Part shown: positions 36,260-45,511 of the stretch, in pieces
Layout of the letters: every line of letters begins with the position of its first letter
How positions within the stretch are numbered: position 1 is the stretch's first letter
Assembly: GCA_044227095.1 (NCBI GenBank)
Contig: JBGAFV010000001.1
Coordinates: 4,588,001 to 4,652,000 of the forward strand
Reading direction: 5' to 3'
DNA: 64,000 bases
Origin: JACMLD01 sp044227095
GTDB lineage: Bacteria > Bacteroidota > Bacteroidia > Chitinophagales > Chitinophagaceae
Made by a program: the position numbers and the translations under genes
The notes under the pieces: generated by a model
Database searches by the model: none
The model's input: only the letters and a program-made list of their open reading frames with translations
What the model was told of the DNA's origin: nothing

Positions 36260-38011
36260 TTAATAACCGGGATTTTGCTGCAGGTTTGGATTCTTGTTTA
36301 TTTCATCCAATTGAATAGGGAGCCAGTACATTTTTGGCCCCACAAATTTTCTAGCTTCTACAAGTTGTCCTGGTGTATACGTATAAGAGTTGTCTGCATT
36401 TTTGAAAACACGTATGCCAGTTGCATTTTTATTCAATACAACGTCAGCAATCATCCACCTGCGTACATCAAAATAACGGTGTTCTTCAAACGCAAGTTCT
36501 ACACGGCGCTCATATACTATATCATTCCACAATTGTGTTCCAGAAGAAGTAATGTTTGGCATGGTTGCCCTTGCACGTATTACGTTCAAGGCAGTTTTAG
36601 CACCAGCCTCATCGCCAAGGTTATATTTTGCTTCTGCAAGGTTCAAATACATTTCGCCTAACCTGAACCAAATCCAGTTCTTGGTCAAAAAACTCCAGCT
36701 TCCGCTGATGTATTTCTCGTCTGTAAATTTTCTAACGTTATAACCAGTAGCACTGGTGTTCCATGAGTTTGAACCATACTTTGTATCCTGGCCGCCGCTT
36801 TCACTACCATCAGATTTTTTGAAAAAGTAAGTTTCTACCGGCCGGCCTTTCCACATATCGCCATTAACAAGAACAGTTGCATACAACCTTGGATCACGAT
36901 TAGCATAAGGATTAGCCTTATGCACCGGGTTGTTCCAATCAAACTTGCTGCCATCGCTCATTTCAAAATCATCTACAAATTCAGACGTAGGCGTATTTCC
37001 GCCCCAGTTGCCGTAACCATTGGGGCCATTTGCTTCATCGAGATAAGAAAGATTTGTTTTGCTTGCACTTGTACCACCTTCACGATCGAACAATATTTCA
37101 GCGTTACCTGCTTCAAGAAAAATACCAGTGTATTTTGCTTTTATATCAGCACCATACTTATCATACAATGCATAGCCATTGGCGAGTGATGCAGTAATAG
37201 CCGCCTGTGCTGCATCTGCAGCTTTCTGCCAGCGTGAAGGATCCGGTGATTGATAATGTACAAGGAACCCAGGATCATCACTTCTTGTATTGTTCATCAG
37301 TGGGCTTGCTGCGTATAACAACACCCTAGCTTTTAATGCCAGTGCTGCAACGCTTGTAGCCCTTCCTTTATCTGCACCACTAAAACTAGCAGGTAATGCA
37401 GCAATAGCTTTATCACATTCTGCAACAAGAAAATCAATATTCTCTTTACAGGTATTGCGTTTGATGTTGCTGATTTCTGTTACATTATCTATGCCATAGC
37501 CCTTTGTAATAATTGGCATGCCGCCCCAGCGGTTAATCAAATCCCAATACATCAATGCCCTAATGAATGTAACTTCGGCGGTTAAGCGCTTTTTAAGGTT
37601 TGCATCAGTAAAAGGAACTTTAGCAACATTATCAAAGAAAGCATTGCAAGAAGCGATGTTTTTCCATACCACATCCCAGCGTCTTGCATTTTCTCCCCAA
37701 TGGCCACCGTTCATGCTACCAATAAAACTCGGACTTACATAACCCTGGTTAATGGGTTCACAATCTCTGGACCATGTAAGAAAAGTTTCATCGCTCATTG
37801 AGCTTACCCATGATTCGGCATACCATCCGCTGCCTATTTGGTTATACCTTGCATTTACATAAGCGTTTACCAGTGCAGGGTCCTGCCAAACTGCATCATC
37901 AGAAATTGCATTCGTAGGAGTAATATTCAGCAGGTCTTTCTTACAAGACGATAAAACAACTAAACCTATTGCTACAAAAAATATATGCTTAAAGTGAAAA
38001 AACTTTTTCAT
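36260..38011 (-). CDS. SusD/RagB-family outer-membrane glycan-binding lipoprotein
   Basis: A 583-residue lipoprotein with the lipobox VLSSC (Cys ~23) and the usual N-terminal KKDLLNITPTNAISDDAVWQDP. TPR-like helices and the C-terminal RagB/SusD signature (WNDIVYERRVELAFEEHRYFDVRRWM) follow, ending in LQQNPGY. It captures glycan at the cell surface and lids the SusC channel. Only 10 bases separate it from susC, so the two are co-transcribed. Ligand unknown; the linked enzymes suggest a galactose-containing glycan. Confidence 0.95.
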   Translation of the reverse strand: MKKFFHFKHIFFVAIGLVVLSSCKKDLLNITPTNAISDDAVWQDPALVNAYVNARYNQIGSGWYAESWVSSMSDETFLTWSRDCEPINQGYVSPSFIGSMNGGHWGENARRWDVVWKNIASCNAFFDNVAKVPFTDANLKKRLTAEVTFIRALMYWDLINRWGGMPIITKGYGIDNVTEISNIKRNTCKENIDFLVAECDKAIAALPASFSGADKGRATSVAALALKARVLLYAASPLMNNTRSDDPGFLVHYQSPDPSRWQKAADAAQAAITASLANGYALYDKYGADIKAKYTGIFLEAGNAEILFDREGGTSASKTNLSYLDEANGPNGYGNWGGNTPTSEFVDDFEMSDGSKFDWNNPVHKANPYANRDPRLYATVLVNGDMWKGRPVETYFFKKSDGSESGGQDTKYGSNSWNTSATGYNVRKFTDEKYISGSWSFLTKNWIWFRLGEMYLNLAEAKYNLGDEAGAKTALNVIRARATMPNITSSGTQLWNDIVYERRVELAFEEHRYFDVRRWMIADVVLNKNATGIRVFKNADNSYTYTPGQLVEARKFVGPKMYWLPIQLDEINKNPNLQQNPGY

Positions 38012-38021
38012 ATTGGTTGAT

Positions 38022-41000
38022 TTAAAAAGTTAGGTTAATACCGAAATTGTATACTTTGTTCTGAATGTTGAACCAGCCAGCATAATTCTGTCCGCTGGAA
38101 GTAGCTTCAGGATCGATGTCTTTAAGTTTTGTAAATGTTATAAGGTTGAAGCCGCTTACAAAAACATTACAATTACTGAGGTGAAGACTGCTAAGCCATT
38201 TCCTTGGAAGCGTATATGACAACTCGATATTTTTTAACCTTAGATAGTTGGCATTGTATAAAAAGTAGGTGTTTGGTTTTGATACTTCAATTCTTTCACG
38301 GTCGTAAATTCTTGGCCCTTTAGAATTAATATTTTCCGGAGTCCAGCGGTTGTTGAAGTAATCTTTTGTCCAGGTACCAATACCACCAGCACCACCTTCA
38401 TAAAACACATACTGAGAAACATTGCCAGCACCCTGCCATAACATGGTGAGTTCAAAATTTTTCCATGCGGCACCGATGTTTATACCATAAATTATTTCCG
38501 GTGTTTCAGTTGCAGTTTGACGAACCTGGTCGTTGCCATCTATTTTACCATCATTATTTACATCGCGGAAAATCAAATCACCCAATTCTACATTACCAAG
38601 CCCTGGATATTTTGCCAGGTCGCTTGATGTTCTGTAAATACTAATGGCATCATATATCAACCAGCTTGCACCAATTGGTTTGCCTGTTTCTTTCTGGTAA
38701 ACTGGAACGCCTGTAGCTTCATTCTTATTCAGGATCCTGCTTTTTGCATAAGTAAAATTGCCGCCGAGGTTTAACCTGAATTCACCAAAACGTTTTGTGT
38801 AATTCAAGCTTGCTTCAAAACCTTTTGATTCGCAGGATGCATCATTAACTGCAGGAAGGTTAAGACCTGTGTATAATGGAACAGAACCTGAGGGTTGCGC
38901 AAGAATGTTATCGCGGTGCTGTTTATAAATATCAAATTCAAATGAAAGGGCATTGTTCAGGAATTTTGCTTCAAAGCCCAGGTTATACGTTGTACCAACT
39001 TCCCAATGTACATTGGGATTTGCTGTTTGCACCTGGCGTAAACCTGTATAACCTACCGGGTTTGAACCACCGAAAATTCCATTGTAATCAAATGTGTAGT
39101 TGGTTAAGTAAGTATAGTTCTGATCAACACCATTATAACGGATTTTATCATTACCCATTTTTCCCCATGAAGCCCTAATCTTAAAGTAATCTATAAATGA
39201 AACACTCTTTTTCCAGAATTCCTCTTCAGAAACACGCCATCCGGCTGATATACCAGGGAAGAAACCAAAGCGGTTGCCAGGAGGAAAGTTTTGAGAACCG
39301 TCGTAACGGAAGTTAAATTGCAACAGGTATTTTTCTGCATAAGAATAATCAACACGGCCGAAATAGTTCTGGCGTGCAGTATGATTGGCAACTCCGTCAT
39401 TTAACTGTGTTTTTATATCACCAGCAAAAAGTTGATCGATGGTAGTAGAAACATAATCCTGTCTTTGACCTTGCAGGTAATCATACTTGTTTTCATATTG
39501 TTCGTAAGCAACAAATGCGCTTACGTTGTGTACTTTGTTAAAGTTCCTGTTGTACAGCAACCTTATGTTTTCTGTAATACCAAGCCCCTGGTTCATATTT
39601 TCATTCAGTAAAGCGTTTGTTGGGCCATACTGAAGCGGATCATATTTACCAGTTACGTTGTTGAGTGTGTAAAGTGTCCATGCTTTGTTAAAACTTTTAA
39701 AGAAACCATTACTTTTATCTACAGACAATCTTCCGTCTACACTAAGCCCTTTTAATAATTTTGAAAAGTCCCAGCTAAATCCAAGGTCTGCATTTATGTA
39801 TGCATTCCTGTTATTGGTATAGCCGGTTGTACCATCAACATTTGTAAGCGGGTTATAACCACCGGTAGATACAGCACGCAGCAATCCATTTGGATATTGA
39901 ATCAACTGCGTAGGATCGCCCTGTATAATATTTCTCCAGATTTCTCCTGTACCACGGCCATCAAACGGAGCGTTTCTATCTTCCTGCCGAAATGCAAAAT
40001 TCAGGAAGAAACGCAGGTCTTTGTTTGCCTGCACATCAATATTAGAACGCAGGTTATATTGTTTGTAATTGCTTGCGCTGTGTTTAAAAATATTGTTCTC
40101 ATATTGGTAACCCAGAGAAGTAAAGAATTTTACGTTTTCAGATCCGCCAGAAATGGTTAAGCTATGCCTGTTCTGCTCACTGAATTTGCGCAGTGATTCT
40201 TTAATAGGATCAATGTTAGGATAATTAATCGGATCTGACCCATCGCCAAATTTCTTTATCTCAGCATCCGTATATTTTGGAACAGGATTATGATCTATCA
40301 AACGAACAATATCGTTAACACCTGTGGCATATTCCGGTGCGTTTACCATTTCTGGTATAACTGTTGGCGATCTTAAACCATAGTTAAATGAGTATCCGAT
40401 TTTTGTTTTGCCAGATTTACCTCTTTTGGTAGTAACCAATATAACACCATTGGCCGCACGAGAACCATAAATTGCCGCAGACGCATCTTTAAGTATGTTT
40501 ACACTTTCAATATCATTAACGTCTATCCTGCTAAAACCACCAGCACGGTCTGCAACACCATCCACAACTATTAGGGGACTGTTATCACCCAATGTATTGT
40601 TTCCCCTTATAAGTAGTCTTGAGTCATCGCTTCCGGGCTCACCATTTGTATTTTTTGCAATAAGACCCGGCAAGCGGCCTACCAATGTATTGGCTACAGA
40701 ACCTGTAGGTATTGTTTTAAGATCTTCCCCTTTTACAGAAGCAACCGCACCTGTAACGGTTACTTTCTTTTGAGTACCATAACCAATTACCACTACTTCA
40801 TTAAGCTGATCGTTAGTTGAAAGCAATTTGATATCAACGTTTGATCTTTTGCCTACAACCACTTCCTGTTCTATATAACCAACATAAGAAATAACCAGTA
40901 CTGAAGATTCACCCGGAACGCTAAGGTTAAACTCTCCTCTTGCGTTTGTAGTTGTACCCTGGTCTGTGTTTTTTACTACTACGCTTACACCTTCAAGCGG

Positions 41001-41459
41001 AACGCCAGTAACTGAAACAATGCGGCCTTTTATTTTAAGATCTACTGCTGTAGTTACCGCTGTTGTATTTACAACTGGTTGTATAATTTCTTCGGTGCCG
41101 GTTGTTTTTTTCAGGATCACATAGCTATCCATAATTTCATAACTGATGTTTAGTGGAAACAACAGGGTGGCCAGTATTTTGTGCAACTCCTTTTTTTTCA
41201 CGTCAATTGTCACCCGTCTTGACGATTCAATAAGCTCTGGACTGTAAACAAACTTGGCGTCTGTTACTTTCTCTATCTCGCTAAAGATTTTTTTAATCTC
41301 TTCATCTTTTGCTTTTAGCGTCACTTTTTGGTCAAGTATTTTTTGCTGACCATTAGAGTCCGCTGCATGTGCACAAAACGCCAGCATTAAAATCATTGCA
41401 GGTATTATCGATATTTTCATAATGACAATAGCAATTTGATGACTCAAATTTTTTTCCAT
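38022..41459 (-). CDS. SusC/RagA TonB-dependent transporter with STN signalling domain
   Basis: An 1145-residue outer-membrane transporter. After the signal peptide it has a STN domain (about 40-120: KVTLKAKDEEIKKIFSEIEKVTDAKFVYSPEL), a carboxypeptidase-regulatory-like domain (about 145-215: IKGRIVSVTGVPLEGVSVVVKNTDQGTTTNARGEF), a plug with LNEVVVIGYGTQKKVTVTGAVASV, and the beta-barrel ending in VYNFGINLTF. The STN domain is the part that signals to a FecR-type anti-sigma factor, and a fecR/sigma pair lies directly upstream. It imports oligosaccharides with SusD. Confidence 0.95.
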   Translation of the reverse strand: MEKNLSHQIAIVIMKISIIPAMILMLAFCAHAADSNGQQKILDQKVTLKAKDEEIKKIFSEIEKVTDAKFVYSPELIESSRRVTIDVKKKELHKILATLLFPLNISYEIMDSYVILKKTTGTEEIIQPVVNTTAVTTAVDLKIKGRIVSVTGVPLEGVSVVVKNTDQGTTTNARGEFNLSVPGESSVLVISYVGYIEQEVVVGKRSNVDIKLLSTNDQLNEVVVIGYGTQKKVTVTGAVASVKGEDLKTIPTGSVANTLVGRLPGLIAKNTNGEPGSDDSRLLIRGNNTLGDNSPLIVVDGVADRAGGFSRIDVNDIESVNILKDASAAIYGSRAANGVILVTTKRGKSGKTKIGYSFNYGLRSPTVIPEMVNAPEYATGVNDIVRLIDHNPVPKYTDAEIKKFGDGSDPINYPNIDPIKESLRKFSEQNRHSLTISGGSENVKFFTSLGYQYENNIFKHSASNYKQYNLRSNIDVQANKDLRFFLNFAFRQEDRNAPFDGRGTGEIWRNIIQGDPTQLIQYPNGLLRAVSTGGYNPLTNVDGTTGYTNNRNAYINADLGFSWDFSKLLKGLSVDGRLSVDKSNGFFKSFNKAWTLYTLNNVTGKYDPLQYGPTNALLNENMNQGLGITENIRLLYNRNFNKVHNVSAFVAYEQYENKYDYLQGQRQDYVSTTIDQLFAGDIKTQLNDGVANHTARQNYFGRVDYSYAEKYLLQFNFRYDGSQNFPPGNRFGFFPGISAGWRVSEEEFWKKSVSFIDYFKIRASWGKMGNDKIRYNGVDQNYTYLTNYTFDYNGIFGGSNPVGYTGLRQVQTANPNVHWEVGTTYNLGFEAKFLNNALSFEFDIYKQHRDNILAQPSGSVPLYTGLNLPAVNDASCESKGFEASLNYTKRFGEFRLNLGGNFTYAKSRILNKNEATGVPVYQKETGKPIGASWLIYDAISIYRTSSDLAKYPGLGNVELGDLIFRDVNNDGKIDGNDQVRQTATETPEIIYGINIGAAWKNFELTMLWQGAGNVSQYVFYEGGAGGIGTWTKDYFNNRWTPENINSKGPRIYDRERIEVSKPNTYFLYNANYLRLKNIELSYTLPRKWLSSLHLSNCNVFVSGFNLITFTKLKDIDPEATSSGQNYAGWFNIQNKVYNFGINLTF

Positions 41460-41540
41460 AATTTGTGAGTGTTTTGGGTTTTATAATGAAATGCAAAACT
41501 TTCCGCAAGGCGAACCTAACAGTATCCTTGCAGGAGATTT

Positions 41541-41576
41541 AAAAGCTGGTGATGCGTCAACATCGCCAGTTTTTTT
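41541..41576 (-). terminator. hairpin between fecR and susC
   Basis: A stem of about nine pairs plus flanking A/T pairs, CTGGTGATG (41546-41554) with CATCGCCAG (41561-41569), lies between the fecR stop (41615) and the susC start (41459). It has T-runs on both sides and can terminate the sigma/fecR transcript, so that susC has its own sigma-dependent promoter. Confidence 0.6.
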
Positions 41577-41614
41577 GTTATATACTCGTACTCATAACAT
41601 CATAGGCAGAATAT

Positions 41615-42808
41615 TTATTTATTTACAGAGTGGGGTTTGCATCCTTTAGACATAATAATAATTTGCCCGTCAATCATTTCATAAGAAGCGTTTATTGCTT
41701 TGCAGATAAGGTTTAATTTATCATAGAAAGGTTCATTGCCCATACTTGCAGACAGTGAGCAACCGGCCATTATATCTTCATCGTATACTATGGTTATATT
41801 GTAGGTATCCTGCATTATTTTAAATACCTGTGCCACCGGCGTTGCTTCAAATACAAATGCTTTTTTAGAAGGTGCTTCTATTACCTGTGGTTGTTCTGCA
41901 ATTTTTTTATTCAGTTCGTTACTATCTCCGGTATAAATTACTTCCTGGTTGGGTGTAAGTACAAGGCCTCCCAACGTTTTACCATTGGCGGCTTCATCAT
42001 CAAAATTTGATTTTTTAAACACAGATACTTTTCCTGTTCGTACAGTAATCATTGCATTTATATCAGACGGATAAGCTTTTACACGAAAACTAGTCCCCAG
42101 CACTTTAGTAATAATGCTGCTGGTATAAACAATGAAGGGATGAGAGGGATTTTTTTTCACATCAAAAAAAGCGGCACCAGCAAGAAAAACTTCTCTCTTA
42201 CTTCCATTGATTTTATTAGTGTACCTAAGCCTGCTGTTTTTTTCTAGATGCACTTTACTGCCGTCTGGAAGAATTACCAGTTGTGTGCTGTCAGAATTGT
42301 TTTCGATTTGTGCAATACCTTCTGCAGATCCAGCAATAAAAGATTCATAATTTGGTTGCTCTTTCTTGACAAAATTTCCGCGTAATAAATAATAAGATGC
42401 GATAATAATTACACCAGAAATACAGGCTGCTGCAGCAAAAATGAAGTTTCTTTTAAAGCTTGCAAATGTTCTGTTCTTTAAATGCGGGTTGTATAATTCA
42501 TCTTTATTTCCAGGCTCCAGATTTTCAATTTCGCCTGGTGCAGCATTCAGTTGCTCATTGTTTGATGGAAGTTTTTGGAGTATAGCACTTATTTCTTTAT
42601 CGAGAGATTCTTCGGGAAGGCCTTTTAGGTTGAATTGTAAAGCGGAGACAATCGCTGTAGAACGTTCAACTATTTCTGCTTTGTCTTGGTTATTTGCTAC
42701 CCAGTTGTTCCAAAAGGAAACATCGGCATCCGGATGATTGAGCACCCATTTCCTGAAAGACAGGTTAAACACCAAATCTTCTATACTGTTACACTGAAAA
42801 TTTCCCAT
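41615..42808 (-). CDS. FecR-family anti-sigma factor
   Basis: A 397-residue inner-membrane protein. The N-terminal cytoplasmic part binds sigma (SFRKWVLNHPDADVSFWNNWVANN), one membrane helix lies at about 118-138, and the FecR domain follows (YESFIAGSAEGIAQIENNSDSTQLVILPDGSKVHLEKNSRLRY to TVRTGKVSVF). The C-terminal DUF4974 (VFEATPVAQVFKIMQDTYNITIVYDEDI) resembles STN. The family holds an ECF sigma factor until the STN domain of the SusC partner reports substrate. The gene lies 85 bases after the sigma gene and upstream of susC. Confidence 0.93.
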   Translation of the reverse strand: MGNFQCNSIEDLVFNLSFRKWVLNHPDADVSFWNNWVANNQDKAEIVERSTAIVSALQFNLKGLPEESLDKEISAILQKLPSNNEQLNAAPGEIENLEPGNKDELYNPHLKNRTFASFKRNFIFAAAACISGVIIIASYYLLRGNFVKKEQPNYESFIAGSAEGIAQIENNSDSTQLVILPDGSKVHLEKNSRLRYTNKINGSKREVFLAGAAFFDVKKNPSHPFIVYTSSIITKVLGTSFRVKAYPSDINAMITVRTGKVSVFKKSNFDDEAANGKTLGGLVLTPNQEVIYTGDSNELNKKIAEQPQVIEAPSKKAFVFEATPVAQVFKIMQDTYNITIVYDEDIMAGCSLSASMGNEPFYDKLNLICKAINASYEMIDGQIIIMSKGCKPHSVNK

Positions 42809-42893
42809 ATGGCGGCAATTGATATAAATCCTACGTTTTAATAAATGCCGCCCCTAAATAAAATCTACTTGCTTTTAAAAAATATTTTAGGAA

Positions 42894-43511
42894 TCAGATA
42901 AAAAAGTATCCGAGTGTGATAAAATCGGACAATGAAAAATCTTTTTGCAGTGAAACCTTTTTCAATTTTTTTATAGACTCATGCAAAAGATTATATACCG
43001 ACTGTCGGTTAAGAGAAATAATTTCTGCAATCTCTTCAATATCTGCATCCATATAAAATCTCAGGTAGATTACTTCCTGTTGGCGTTTAGAAAGATGTGC
43101 AAGCATTTTTCGCACTCTTAACGAAAAAGCAGAAAGTGTTTCTTTCAGTTCAATTGCCTGTTCTGTAGTTGACGTTTCATTAAACAGGTTTTCAAACTCA
43201 GGTTCACGGTAAGCATAAGCATATTTTTTCTTATCAAGCTCTTTGCCCAATTTTCTCCGCAAGGATTTAAGCAGATAATACTTAATAAATGAAGTTTCAT
43301 TGATGGTAGACTTGTTTTTCCAGAGGGTAAGAAACAAATCCTGGATGCAATCTTTAACAAGCTCCGTTTCTTTTGTAAAACGGGTGCCATAATTATACAG
43401 ATCGTTATAATGCAGGTGCATAATCTCGCCAAATGCAGCGGCATCTCCGTTCCTGAATTTATTCCAGAGAACAAGATCTTCATCAAGCAGGTTAACAGTA
43501 CCCATAACCAA
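42894..43511 (-). CDS. ECF RNA polymerase sigma-70 factor
   Basis: A 205-residue sigma factor of the Bacteroidota FecI-like type. Region 2 is recognised by FRNGDAAAFGEIMHLHYNDLYNYGTRFTKETELVKDCIQDLFLTLWKN (about 17-64). Region 4 is at about 137-190 (LSKRQQEVIYLRFYMDADIEEIAEIISLNRQSVYNLLHESIKKLKK). The start may be Met1 or Met3. It forms a trans-envelope switch with the FecR-like protein and the STN-bearing SusC downstream. It is expected to transcribe susC and possibly the glycosidase genes. Confidence 0.93.
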   Translation of the reverse strand: MVMGTVNLLDEDLVLWNKFRNGDAAAFGEIMHLHYNDLYNYGTRFTKETELVKDCIQDLFLTLWKNKSTINETSFIKYYLLKSLRRKLGKELDKKKYAYAYREPEFENLFNETSTTEQAIELKETLSAFSLRVRKMLAHLSKRQQEVIYLRFYMDADIEEIAEIISLNRQSVYNLLHESIKKLKKVSLQKDFSLSDFITLGYFFI

Positions 43512-43591
43512 TCATTAGCAGTTAGAAAATATCATCCCCTCCCATTACAGTAGAATAATTATTGTCAAAATGACACTTAATATTTGGTTTT

Positions 43592-43622
43592 AAAAAATAC
43601 CCGTCCCGTTAACCGGGGCGGG
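43592..43622 (-). terminator. intrinsic terminator after the fucosidase gene
   Basis: A GC-rich hairpin (minus strand GCCCGCCCCG with CGGGACGGG, one G-U pair) is followed by TATTTTTT. It starts 11 bases after the fucosidase stop and separates it from the sigma factor gene. Confidence 0.8.
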
Positions 43623-43632
43623 CATTTCAATA

Positions 43633-45090
43633 TTATTTTTTAAACGTTATTTTATACACAACTGCATTTTCAGAAGGATAGGTTTTGGATGGCTTTATCA
43701 ACAAAGTTGCAGCCTGCTGGTTCCATATAACTTTTTCTGAACTGCCCACCAGTTCAACACTTGCAATTGTTCCATTGCCAGCTTGTATACCTAAAGATTT
43801 TATGCTATTATCGACAGCAGGAACTCCCAACGCAATTGCGTACAAGGCATCTCCTTTAACGGTAAAGCGTATGTCCTGTGCCGTAAAAGGTTTTTTCTGA
43901 TCGCTGAAACTTCCGCTGGCAGATTCTGTTGGCCCTTCACCATAAACTTTCCATGGGCGTGTTCCGTAAATTGCTTCGCCATTTACTTCAAGCCATTTGC
44001 CCGTGCCCAGCAATGTTGCTGTTTCTTCTTCTGTAATGGTACCATCTGGTCTTGGCCCAATATTAAGTAACAGGTTTCCATTCTTGCTCACAATATCAAT
44101 AAGATTGGTAATTACATACTGCGCAGATTTAAAAGTATTTCCTGCTGCATAGCCCCAGGATTTGTTTCCTATTGCATCATCTGTTTGCCATGCAAGCTTG
44201 CGTATGCCACCGAGTTTGCCACGTTCAAGATCAAGCACCGCAGCCTCATCAGGATAAGAAACATTTTTATAATTAACCACTACGCCTTTATTCCATTCAA
44301 TTCCTTTATTGTAATAGTACGCAGCAAATGATTTGCGGTATGGATCCATTGCAGGTTGCTCTATCCACCAATCAAACCAAAACAATTGCGGCTGATAATT
44401 ATTAATAAGCTCTGTATTGCGGAGCAACCAATCATTCATGTATTCAGCAGAAGGCGTTTCATTTTCTTCACGGGCAGGGCCGTAAAAAGCTGCCCACTGC
44501 GGATCCAGTACGTCAGACTCAAACTGTCTGCCGCCATTCATAAAAAACCAATGTTCTATACGGTGAGAAGATAACCCAAAAATTAAACCCTGTTTGCGGA
44601 TTTCTGCAGCCAGTTCTCCTATTACATCCCTGTGCGGTCCCATTTCAAATGCATTCCATTTAGATAGCGCAGTTTTATACATCGCAAATCCATCGTGGTG
44701 TTCTGCAACGGGCACAACATATTTTGCACCTGCTTTTTTAAACAGTGATACCCAGGTTGCAGGATCAAATTTTTCAGCTTTAAACATGGGAATAAAATCT
44801 TTATACCCGAATTTATTTTGTGGCCCGTAAGTTTCTACATGGTGCTTGTACTCTTTTGTCTCTTTGCGGTACATTTCCCTGGGATACCACTCAGATCCAA
44901 ATGCAGGAACTGAATAGACGCCCCAGTGAATAAATATGCCAAACTTTGCATCCCTGAACCAATCTGGTATTTCATACTTTTTAAGCGATTCCCAATTGGC
45001 CTGGTACCTGTCTTTGGATTGTGCCGCTGCGCCTGCGGCTACAGTCAATAAAAAAAGAAACAGTAGTAAATGAAGTGTTGAATTTTTCAT
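43633..45090 (-). CDS. GH29 alpha-L-fucosidase
   Basis: A 485-residue secreted enzyme (signal peptide 1-23, cleavage after AAA-Q). The GH29 features are WFRDAKFGIFIHWGVYSVPAFGSEWYPR (44-71), AEHHDGFAMYKTALSKWNA (129-147) and nucleophile D240 in QLFWFDWW, followed by a C-terminal beta-sandwich of about 120 residues. It removes terminal alpha-L-fucose. It has its own terminator and lies between the divergent galactosidase-like gene and the sigma/fecR pair, extending the polysaccharide locus. Confidence 0.92.
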   Translation of the reverse strand: MKNSTLHLLLFLFLLTVAAGAAAQSKDRYQANWESLKKYEIPDWFRDAKFGIFIHWGVYSVPAFGSEWYPREMYRKETKEYKHHVETYGPQNKFGYKDFIPMFKAEKFDPATWVSLFKKAGAKYVVPVAEHHDGFAMYKTALSKWNAFEMGPHRDVIGELAAEIRKQGLIFGLSSHRIEHWFFMNGGRQFESDVLDPQWAAFYGPAREENETPSAEYMNDWLLRNTELINNYQPQLFWFDWWIEQPAMDPYRKSFAAYYYNKGIEWNKGVVVNYKNVSYPDEAAVLDLERGKLGGIRKLAWQTDDAIGNKSWGYAAGNTFKSAQYVITNLIDIVSKNGNLLLNIGPRPDGTITEEETATLLGTGKWLEVNGEAIYGTRPWKVYGEGPTESASGSFSDQKKPFTAQDIRFTVKGDALYAIALGVPAVDNSIKSLGIQAGNGTIASVELVGSSEKVIWNQQAATLLIKPSKTYPSENAVVYKITFKK

Positions 45091-45511
45091 GAAACTGATA
45101 AATAAAATTTACTGTATTGCTTTGCAAGTTTTGCCAGCTATACCATTAGAAATATAAACTATCGTATTAAAGTTATCAGAAAAATTCTGTACAATCGTAG
45201 TTGTAATAAAAAGGTTGTTTGCACCGCCGGGAAGGTGCTTATCGTACTGGTTCATATAGCAATCGTTTTAGCAGGTAAAAAAGATTTTTTGCATCAATTT
45301 GTACAGCAAAAAACTTTCAGCACCTAAAATAAAAACATGTTTAGAATATTTCGTCTTGCTATTTTTCCAAAATATTGTACTATATTATCATACGCATCAA
45401 TTGGGCATTTTTGCAACGTTTCTTTGCACTCTTATACATTTATATAAGTAAACTGCAGCATTGTATTTTTATTAAATTGAACAATGCATTTGGCAATAAC
45501 AAATTTTAGCA
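45091..45511. promoter_or_regulatory. divergent promoter region of the fucosidase and GH-D genes
   Basis: A 421-base AT-rich gap between two divergent enzyme genes must hold both promoters. I see no clear -33/-7 pair and no strong dyad that I would assign. Confidence 0.4.

Noticed and set aside
36260..41459. Starch-utilisation (Sus) system sensu stricto
   Set aside because: SusC/SusD are present, but no GH13, GH97 or SusR-type regulator is linked; the enzymes are galactosidases, a fucosidase and esterases.
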